The notes beneath the pieces are model-generated. The model worked only from the letters and a program-made list of their open reading frames with translations, did not search any database and was not told the DNA's origin. Both the position numbers and the translations under genes were made by a program. From Zygaena filipendulae (taxonomy: Eukaryota; Arthropoda; Insecta; Lepidoptera; Zygaenidae), in contig OU015654.1 of assembly GCA_907165275.2 (NCBI GenBank), forward strand, positions 13,285,501 through 13,349,500: DNA of 64,000 nucleotides. Direction: 5' to 3'. Positions within the stretch are counted from its first letter, which is position 1. Each line of letters opens with the position of its first letter. This document shows, piece after piece, positions 57,201 through 64,000 of this stretch.

Positions 57201-57646
57201 AAAAATACGTCTCATTAAATAAGCATCTCGGTGAAGGTCGTTGTATAGCGGGATCTTAGACTATTAAGGGGTGATACTACTCATGAAACTAAACAACTTT
57301 CCCCAGGTAACGCATATCGAATTCTCAATAAAAAAAATTGTACTTTGTATGGGAGCGGTCAGCTGATTGGCCAAATATCCATACAAAGTCCATACAAAGT
57401 CCTCAGACGAAATAAAGACAAAGTCATGTTGAAACAAAAGTAATTGTGTAAATTTAAATAGAGTAGGTAGGAAAAGGAGTAGTTTTGATTTGCTACCGCG
57501 CGCCCGGCGTCGGCCACGGCGGGCGCAGGGTCTTTGAGAGCGACGCATCTTCGGATGTGTCGCAAGGGCGCTCGGCGCGCGGCGCCCCCTTAGACCCGGC
57601 GCCCGTGTGCGCCGCACACCCTGCACTATAGGTAAAGACGCCTCTG
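54234..57646. mobile_element. hAT-like element, 3.4 kb, with TAGATACT duplication
   Basis: The ends CAGAGGCGTCTCTAGCCC and GGTAAAGACGCCTCTG are inverted repeats. TAGATACT flanks both sides (54226-54233 and 57647-57654), an exact 8-bp duplication as made by hAT transposases. GC-rich arms (GGCGCCCGTGTGC on both sides) follow the ends. Most of its length is a second element inserted within (about 54330-57297). No transposase is seen, so it is non-autonomous. The GC-rich 120-codon frame at 57264-57626 reads through the right arm and is not a gene. Confidence 0.85.
54330..57297. mobile_element. Long-TIR element with 590-bp tandem units
   Basis: GATCCCGCTATACAACGACC at 54372 starts a 165-bp arm mirrored at 57088-57256; weaker similarity extends the arms outward to about 54330 and 57297. 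Inside, three tandem units of about 588-590 bp (54660-56200) share ATTGATAATTTGATTCCAG, AATATATAAGAGTAAGTAAG and CCGAACGCTAATCCC. A partial fourth unit is inverted (56640-56780). Frames of 60-124 codons occur on both strands of the units but are shifted between units, so any original protein is dead and unrecognised. Confidence 0.75.
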
Positions 57647-57689
57647 TAGATACTATTCTACTATTCGATCAATCAGGCTCCCTCTTATA

Positions 57690-58120
57690 CGAGTTACGAC
57701 ATTTTTTTTTTAATTTGTTTATTTGTTCTTACATGTTTGCTTAAAAACTAGTGGCAGGTGGCTCCCAGTAAGCTTACGCCCGTGTTAGGAGTCACGCTCA
57801 GCTCTTCTAAACTCAGTAGTAGTATACTACAAAAGAGTAGAATCCGCGATTCTGTACACTGAATATTTTTAACAATAATTGACGGGACGATAAACGAAGA
57901 GTAACCATGCAACCACAACAAAAGGGTTTTTTAAAAGCTTTTCTGTCTGTCTCTTTATCTGTCTGTCTGTTCGCGATAATCTCTGAATCTACTGAACGGA
58001 TTGACATGCGGTTTTCACAGGTAGATTAAGCTTAGCCTGGAGCTACATATAGGCTTTGTTTCATTGAAATCGGATGTCGGGAAAAAAAGTTGTTGTATAA
58101 AAACGCGGGGCGCAGCTAGT
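57690..58120 (+). repeat. Repeat debris and SINE-like variant D
   Basis: 57690-57815 is unassigned repeat-like sequence. 57840-58120 is variant D in forward sense (CGCGATTCTGTACACTGAAT, GCGATAATCTCTGAATCTAC, AACGCGGGGCGCAGCTAGTA). Confidence 0.7.
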
Positions 58121-58204
58121 AAGAGTTAATGCAAAACCATGCAAGACATCATTAGTTTTAGCAAGAGTTTGAGTAGTATCTACTCCTTTCGTACTATACA
58201 CCTA

Positions 58205-58375
58205 TCCTTACTGAGTAATATTATGAATACGAGTGAGTCCGTTTGTTTGTTACGCTCTCACGCCTTACCTAACTACTCAACCGATCACCATGAATTTTAA
58301 CATAATTATACGTTATCAGGGACATAGGATACTTTTTCTCGGAAATTCTGGTGAAATCTCAGGGATCAGCTAGTG
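58205..58375 (+). repeat. SINE-like copy close to a Grip exon
   Basis: ACTGAGTAATATTATGAATA, TTGTTACGCTCTCACGCCTT and ATCAGCTAGTGC; it ends 144 bp before the PDZ2 exon. Confidence 0.7.
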
Positions 58376-58518
58376 CTTGACTACTCAACTGACTATAATT
58401 ATTGATATAAATAGTACTAACAGATTGTCAGTGGTACAGAAAAAGATTTAGGGTACCTACTTTTCTTTGTTCAAATTTAAGTGAATCTGAATTAATTCAA
58501 ATATAATTTTGTTCGCAG

Positions 58519-58763
58519 CATCACAAAACTCCTTGTACATCACAACCAAGCTAGCCGAGGTCCCATTAGAGAAAATCAACGACTCCCTCGGAGTCACGAT
58601 ACGGGGCGGCCTCCCCGAGAACTCTGCGCCAAGTGCTGACCTGGTCCTGAACAGCAGGTCTCTGGACGCTCAGCCTTTGGTAGTGACACACGTGAGACCG
58701 GGCGGCGCTGCGTACAACACGTCGAGGATAAAGCCTGGTGACAGACTACTAAAAGTCGACCAT
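58519..58763 (+). CDS. Grip: Grip exon: most of PDZ domain 2
   Basis: A 245-nt exon after GTTCGCAG and before GTAAGT. It starts in phase 1, completing an Ala codon with the base left by the 46959 exon, and ends in phase 0. It reads SQNSLYITTKLAEVPLEKI, then the carboxylate-binding strand NDSLGVTIRGG. A polar loop longer than in vertebrates follows (ENSAPSADLVLNSRSLD), then PLVVTHVRPGGAAYN and IKPGDRLLKVDH. In GRIP the corresponding V-R-P-G-G-x-A and I-K-P-G-D-R-L-L are hallmarks of PDZ2, so the identification is strong. The domain finishes in the next exon. Confidence 0.93.
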
Positions 58764-58868
58764 GTAAGTGGAAAGTTATTACTAATTACTACCCTACTAG
58801 CTGTTACTTATTCATTGCAAAGCTGAGTGAGGCATATTGAAAAAATGAAATGAAAATAGTATATTTCA

Positions 58869-59292
58869 TTACAAGTGCGGAAAGCCTGTCATTGCAAAGA
58901 GTTCCGACATATGTCTACCCGAGCCGAGGCGCAGCCGAAGGTGAGGGTTGACAGTCGGAACTCTTTGCAATGACGGTTCCGCACGTGTACTGAACAACTA
59001 TTTTTAATACAGTTGCGAAAAAATTAAGCAATTTAATAAAATATCAAAAACACAATAAACTCAACTAAGTTCCAACTGTGATCAAGAGATGGCGCTAGTC
59101 GTATTAGTAACGCGAAACCTACGTTTCGCAATGCAAAAAGTGTGTCAAAGTCGTGTCGCCATTTTTGACAGTTGGCAAAGAGAACGCACGAGTTCGGGAA
59201 AGGTAAACAAAAAGCTCGAGTATGTAATAGCCCACATCCCGAACGCTAAACGTCCCTGCAATACACCACTTTTTGAGCAACTGTATTAAAAA
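58869..59292 (-). mobile_element. Hairpin plus TIR element, inverted second copy
   Basis: The hairpin (58869-58988, CAAGTGCGGAAAGCCTGTCA mirrored by AATGACGGTTCCGCACGTG) and TIR element (59001-59292, TTTTTAATACAGTTGCG to GCAACTGTATTAAAAA) match 3894-4316 in reverse order and strand. Confidence 0.8.
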
Positions 59293-59460
59293 ACACTTTA
59301 TTGAACACCACAAACAGTACAATAAATAAAAAAATATATTTAGAAACAGAAAGTATTAAGTAAGTGGCTCCAAATGGCGGCCTTATCACTATAAAGTGAT
59401 CTCTTCCAGGCTACCGGGCGGAGTATGGAGATATTTGTTACAGTAATTGTTATTAGGATA
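59293..59460 (-). repeat. 3' end of a LINE on the minus strand
   Basis: CTTTATTGAACACCACAAAC then AATGGCGGCCTTATCACTAT and GTGATCTCTTCCAGGC, the same tail motif as at 46440 and 47945. Confidence 0.6.
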
Positions 59461-60073
59461 GATGGTACGATCTGTTCGATATCTTGCATATGATAAAGGG
59501 AGAACACCCACTGGGTAGGTAGGTACGCATGAAACTTATGTACAAGAAATTTCAGTAAGTTTGATGTAGGTAGGTAGGTACTTAGACCTTTTGGTAATAT
59601 TAAGTTTCAGTCCTGAGACATTGCTAGGAGTTTATAAGTTTAATACATTAAATTACAATACTGTGGCAATTTCTGCTTGCTTACTCCTAATAGGTAGGTT
59701 CAGATTCTTTATAGGAGGTATTTGAGCTGAAATATAAACAGGTGGAGTGAGATATACGGATTGTTTACCGCAGCGTGTCTAATGCTATCTGAAGTTTACT
59801 CTACAGTTTACTTTCGGGAGAATTGCTCTTACAGCAATTTCTAGGTATATTTACATAGAATCCTTACTTTCCTTCCCTTAAATTTTGTTTGTTTGTGTGC
59901 CCTTCTAATATCAGAGGGTCCGAAAAGGGTCAAAAGACAGGTACTTCTATCCTGGCACATCAGAAATACAGGGAGAGTCGCAATTCGACTGGAAAAAAAA
60001 TTTATCTAAACTTATTGGTTTAGGTAAAGCTCGTCTGTTTGTCTCGCTAACAGGTGTAGGTAGGTATAACAAT

Positions 60074-60399
60074 TGGGATGTAGACTACTTTTGAAAATCA
60101 TAATTCTAATTAGTCCGTCAGTTAGAAGATAAAAAAACAATAGACACGTATTTTTTGCTTTTTCAAATAAATTAAAATATACAGAGATAAAGCGCATTAA
60201 GGTTTAGGGTGAGGGGATCGTGACGTCACTAACCGCTAAAACCGCCATACAAACTGTCCGAATAGTGACGTCACGCGAAATTTCAACTCAATATATCGCC
60301 GTTATTTTTTGTTTACGTAAAAAAAGAAAAAATACGTGTCCAATATTTTTTAATAATCTACAAGACGGACTAAAAAAATAAAAATCAGTCAACATGCCT
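60074..60399 (+). mobile_element. TGACGTCA MITE, full length, beside a Grip exon
   Basis: After ACAAT the left end reads TGGGATGTAGACTA; the right end is CAGTCAACATGCCT before ATTATC. TGACGTCA at 60221-60228 and 60266-60273. The element stops 51 bp before the exon at 60451, so the exon's branch-point region directly abuts it. Confidence 0.85.
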
Positions 60400-60450
60400 A
60401 TTATCACATTTTTTACAAAATCTGACTGATGTGGGTATCATTGTCTACAG

Positions 60451-60743
60451 ATATCGTTAACAAACAAGACACTGTCTGAAGTCCACCAGATACTCCAAAA
60501 TTGTCCCCAAGTGACGAGCCTCACGATAGAGTACGATGTCTCGGTCATGGAGTCCGTGAAACTGGCTTCTGGACCACTCCTAATAGAAATCGAGAGGCCG
60601 TGCAACGAGGATCTGGGATTGTTTCTGGGCAACCAGAGATATTCCGATGACGTTTATAGTTCAGGATCTGACACTTATCAGAGGGTTGGCAATTGCAACG
60701 CTGTTTACATCGACAGCATCCTACCTGCCAGCATAAGTGACAG
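60451..60743 (+). CDS. Grip: Grip exon: end of PDZ2 and start of PDZ3
   Basis: A 293-nt exon between TTGTCTACAG and GTAAGC, entering in phase 0 and leaving in phase 2. It begins ISLTNKTLSEVHQILQNC, the helix of PDZ2, then VTSLTIEYDVSVMESV, very close to the junction between PDZ2 and PDZ3 of vertebrate GRIP as I recall it. PDZ3 starts SGPLLIEIERPCNEDLGLFL with an acidic-Leu-Gly loop. A Ser/Tyr-rich insert (YSDDVYSSGSDTYQ) and AVYIDSILPASISDR follow; the last Arg codon is split by the intron. PDZ3 must be completed, and further PDZ domains encoded, beyond the window. Confidence 0.94.
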
Positions 60744-61620
60744 GTAAGCATTTTGGACTGTTATTAGCTTTTTGCAACTCTGTATTGGTTACATATTTTA
60801 TGGTTTAAATGGATTATATTAATTAACCATCAATATGCGATGTAACTTCTTGTGTTATAACGCTATCTGTTAACAACCAAACAAATTATTTTGATGCAAA
60901 ACGTAAGTATAATTTTTTTTTATGTTAAGTAATTACCTACAAAGCGTTTTTTTTGTTTTTTTAACGTTAATAAATTGAAACTCAAGTATTGGAAAAAAGC
61001 AGAATTACTTGATACGCGAATTTAGATTAGGTAGTTAACCGCGCGTTTGCCGTATACCTAGTACCTACCCATATAATTTTCCTTCAAAATCGTAATTCTA
61101 ACGCATAATTAATTAATATTATTTTTAACAACATCCACAAAGAAATTTAACTTCATAATATCTTGACACATTTTCTATACTTAATTAGTTTTAATTCGAG
61201 TTTATCCTAAAACTTTTGTAACTATGTATCTTTGTTACTTCTGGGTCCTAATTCACTGTGACCTACAACATTCCTTGTCTAAAACGCGCGTGCCTGTAAC
61301 ACAATCCCGAACCCTGTAAATAAATGGCAAACAATAACACACAACACAACAGTCTATGTTTTATGAAGTAAAACTTCTTTGGAAACAAAGGGTAAGCAAT
61401 CTTTGTGAACTCTTATGAATTCTATTTTAGTCAGGTACGTCTTTCTCGAGAATTTCAATTTGCAAAATTACTTGGAAGTCTAGAAAAGACAGTGAGAGCT
61501 AAGTAAAATCAGGGAATGCACTTCCTGCAAGTGTCTCTCCAATGTACAACGAAATGTAACGAACCTAATGTGAAAGTGCAGTTTACCTACACCTGGCAAA
61601 AGTGCATTCACGCAAATGAA
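60744..61620 (+). other. Grip intron, continuing to the window end; no exon seen here
   Basis: I looked for an exon completing PDZ3 (starting with one base then a G-x-L-x-x-G-D motif) from here to 64000 and found none. Confidence 0.5.
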
Positions 61621-61629
61621 AATTCTTAC

Positions 61630-61815
61630 TATTAAGTATAAATGCGAAAGTGAGTTTGTTTTTTACGCTTTCACGTCCTAACTGCTCCGCTGATCATCAT
61701 GAAATTTTGCACACACGTTGTCGATGTCGAGGGTGCAGAAAAGGACATAGAGTACCTACTTTTTATTTCGGAATCCTCGCAGGAATTCCCAAAATTTATT
61801 ACGCGGGTGAAACTA
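61630..61815 (+). repeat. SINE-like copy
   Basis: AAGTATAAATGCGAAAGTGA to TTACGCGGGTGAAACTACA. Confidence 0.75.
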
Positions 61816-62186
61816 CATTTTTGGCCTACTACATGTTGTCTTGTAGTAAATCAATGGTTATCATACATAGCTTGGACAGGACAAATATAGGTTTCAAGTT
61901 AGACTGACGAAACTAACCGTTAAGTGCTTGACAACCCCTAACCTTCATGTACCTATTAAGATTACGTATATGCGATAGGCCCGGTAATAAATGGAGGTCT
62001 ATAGTCTCTGCCTAGATATTATCTTTAATAGCCAGGTGAGATCATATAGACATAAATGTACCAAATGTGTAACCTAAGATAATTTTAGAATTCATCGAAG
62101 AACTATGAAAGTAGAAATGAACTCTGTTTAAGTTATCTGTAGGTATAAGGTTTCTCCGGCACAGCTACGCTTACTTATCTATTTTT
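61816..62186. other. No gene seen
   Basis: Unassigned intronic sequence. Confidence 0.35.
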
Positions 62187-62290
62187 TACTAGCTGTTCCC
62201 CGCGATTTCACCCACGTTAAATTCGGAGAAACCTACCATAGAAATTTCGAGATAGGAGTACCCCTATTTTTTTTTCTGTACCATTGATTT
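62187..62290 (-). repeat. SINE-like 3' fragment
   Basis: ACTAGCTGTTCCCCGCGATT to CTGTACCATTGA. Confidence 0.65.
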
Positions 62291-62420
62291 ACTATTAGAC
62301 GTAGATTCAACATTGACGCTAAAAAAATGGGACGTAAAAGTAGTGCACGGATAGCAATGCGTGCACTCCTTTCCCCCAGTGTAGGACAAGCCGCGACGCC
62401 GTGTTGTCATGTTCGATAAT

Positions 62421-62901
62421 ATGGTGAAGTGTGCGATAAAAACTTGCAAAAACAATAGCCTAAAACAAAGGAAAAAGGACGGCGTGTCATATTTCAAGTA
62501 AGTAGCATCGTACTGAAAACCTTGTATATTTCGCAGTGAAAACCACAAAAGTAATTGTTTTTCTCATGATAATATTCTATTTTCTCTTGAACAATGTCAC
62601 CCGCAGCCATCTTTCTCTAACGCATCAAACTGGCAATTCGTGCGACAGAGACTTGCGCACAGACGCAGTGAACACTTCCATGTTGAAAGTTATGGAGTCG
62701 CTATGCTTGTTTTATTTTTTTAGTCAATTTATTAATATTATCTTCTGTAAATAATTTAAATGAAGTGGGGAATTGTTTTTGTGTATATATGTGTTTATTA
62801 AATTTCCACGTAATCAAATACAAAGGGAGAAATGGAGCAAACTTGTGGCAATCGAGAGAGGTGATGAATTTTTTAATCCAAATTATTCAAATGTCATCTG
62901 T
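62421..62901 (+). pseudogene. THAP-domain gene remnant, two exons, broken acceptor
   Basis: Exon 1 (62421-62497) reads MVKCAIKTCKNNSLKQRKK then DGVSYFK, with the first C-x4-C zinc pair, and ends at a GTAAGT donor in phase 2. About 300 bp on (from 62802), FPRNQIQREKWSKLVAIERG and FFNPNYSNVIC continue the domain in the right frame, including the conserved FP and W. The acceptor AG is now AA (TTTATTAA), and the final C-x2-H-F signature has decayed after the Cys. So the domain was once complete and split by one intron. It could be a relic of a host gene or of a THAP transposon. Confidence 0.7.
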
Positions 62902-62904
62902 CAT

Positions 62905-63237
62905 ACGATATTAAACATTATAAGACATAACTTGACTTTTATTTCATAACTGCTCTGAATGTTTGTGGTCCAAAATTAAATGTGACCCTGACACCTGCAT
63001 GTGGTCAGTAGGATAAAAAAATAAAACAACTATGTAATTTTCTTTATAGAAAATATTATATAGTTTACGTAAGTGGATTTCTTATTTATTTCTAACGAAA
63101 CTGGCATTTATTATCTGAATAAATAAATATTAAACAATTGGTAACTTAATATTATACAACTAACTGTCAATCCTATCCTATTTGATGTATATCAAATAAC
63201 TCGCCCCTGACCGTTCCCGGTGCAAAGGAGCCCATGG
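62905..63237. other. No gene seen
   Basis: AT-rich sequence after the THAP relic. Confidence 0.35.
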
Positions 63238-63370
63238 GGGCTAAGATGCGCAAGACGACAAAATTTTATCGAGCCATTTTATCGATTCTCGTCGACAAAG
63301 CCATACAATATGTCGACGAGAATCGATAAAATGGCTCGATAAAATTTTGTCGTCTTGCGCATCTTAGCCC
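63238..63370. repeat. Perfect palindrome, two 60-bp arms
   Basis: The left arm 63238-63297 (GGGCTAAGATGCGCAAGACG ... GATTCTCGTCGACA) and right arm 63311-63370 are exact reverse complements around a 13-base loop. The arms contain CG and GTCGAC sites, unlike the AT-rich flanks. Without decay in either arm it must be very young or maintained. It is likely a tiny non-autonomous element, but no target duplication is visible. Confidence 0.95.
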
Positions 63371-63879
63371 GGCCATGAGGCTGGCCGCATTCCCGCGTTG
63401 AATAGCCATGGCCATTATTTATTTATTATATTGTCATTCATACAAATTACCATAGGTACGTAAAAACAAAATACATGTTAAAGCGACTCTATTAGTACTG
63501 TAATCTCGTCTAAGCAGAGTCGTAGTCTAGTCAAGGCCGAAGTCGTGCTTTATTCTACGACAAAAACGTGTAAGCGCTTCAAGAAATACGGCGCTTACGA
63601 CGTTCTGGCCGCGAGGTTTTTATCACTGCCAAACACTGCAGTGACACTGTGCTCCCAAGTGAAGTATCACTCGCTATAAGCTGAATTTTAGCTGGAAAAC
63701 ATTGTGTTGCATATAGCTATAATGTCCTACCTAGGCTAATGTATATACTATGTATACTTCGAACTATCTTTTCCTCGTGAAGTGTGTATTGAATGCGATA
63801 TTCATGGTGAGGTATATCAATCTTCGCATACAATTACTAAAGAGAAGAATCTGAACAACTTAGGTAATCATTATTCAAT
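63371..63879. other. No gene seen
   Basis: Unassigned intronic sequence, slightly CG-richer at 63580-63660. Confidence 0.35.
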
Positions 63880-64000
63880 GGGGATGTTGACTACTTTTGA
63901 AAATCAAAATTTTAATTAGTCCGTCAGTTTGAAAATAAAAAAAACATTAAACACAAATATTTTTTGCTTTTTCAAATAAATTAAAATATACAGAGATAAA
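63880..64000 (+). mobile_element. TGACGTCA MITE, cut by the window end
   Basis: After TTCAAT it reads GGGGATGTTGACTACTTTTG and AATTAGTCCGTCAGTTTG, up to GAGATAAA. The TGACGTCA boxes would lie just outside. Confidence 0.8.

Larger units (their letters stand above)
47169..58518 (+). other. Grip intron between PDZ1 and PDZ2 exons
   Basis: Donor GTGAGT at 47169 and acceptor TTTTGTTCGCAG ending 58518, about 11.3 kb. It houses the antisense MADF-BESS gene and the large elements listed below. Confidence 0.8.
58764..60450 (+). other. Grip intron inside PDZ2
   Basis: 1.7 kb, phase 0, from GTAAGT to TTGTCTACAG. Apart from the three elements below, 59460-60073 shows no gene; TAGGTAGGTA tracts occur at 59515 and 59565. 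Confidence 0.85.

Noticed and set aside
57264..57626. 120-codon Arg-rich minus frame
   Set aside because: It reads through the GC-rich right arm of a hAT-like element and then repeat DNA, with no family resemblance.
59089..59322. Frames resembling those at 3876-4160
   Set aside because: Both are opposite views of the same TIR element and are not conserved as protein.

Overview
This is eukaryotic DNA, almost certainly from a moth or butterfly. Coding exons are short, split by introns of up to about 29 kb with GT-AG borders, and most of the AT-rich remainder is dispersed repeats. The commonest is a SINE-like repeat whose 3' end reads GCGGGTGAAACCGCGGGG..AGCTAGT, which I recognise from memory as typical of Lepidoptera. 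There are no operons, CRISPR arrays or rRNA genes. The species cannot be told.

One large gene spans most of the window on the + strand: a homolog of Grip (glutamate receptor-interacting protein), a multi-PDZ scaffold. I place a likely first coding exon at 17691-17823, the second half of PDZ1 at 46959-47168, PDZ2 at 58519-58763, and the end of PDZ2 plus the start of PDZ3 at 60451-60743. The last three join in a consistent frame and the gene runs off the right edge. The first half of PDZ1 was not found. Either its exon has diverged, or the 17691 exon is an alternative start and the usual upstream exons lie left of the window. Inside one Grip intron, on the opposite strand, sits an intact two-exon MADF-BESS gene (48163-49622), about 242 codons, a presumed DNA-binding protein.

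The rest is transposon archaeology. Left end (1-17 kb): SINE-like copies, a 5'-truncated non-LTR retrotransposon with an open 919-codon reading frame (4897-7884), and a 2.27-kb DNA transposon relic (13969-16237). That relic carries a broken THAP-domain gene and, on the opposite strand, a broken gene whose pieces look like the YqaJ-type (lambda exonuclease-like) partner protein. With its 2-bp AT target overlap this matches the two-gene plan I associate with the ISL2EU superfamily. Six or seven short elements (about 300-330 bp) with the same termini and two TGACGTCA palindromes are scattered over the window; one ends 51 bp before a Grip exon.

Middle (18-46 kb): the giant Grip intron, filled with SINE-like copies, retroelement 3' ends, hairpin-ended elements and small TIR elements, several nested one inside another with visible target duplications. 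Right (46-64 kb): the Grip exons, the nested MADF gene, a near-perfect 574-bp fold-back (52887-53460), a 3.4-kb hAT-like element with an 8-bp duplication that itself holds a second long-TIR element with three 590-bp tandem units (54234-57646), a THAP-exon relic (62421-62901) and a perfect 60-bp-arm palindrome (63238-63370).
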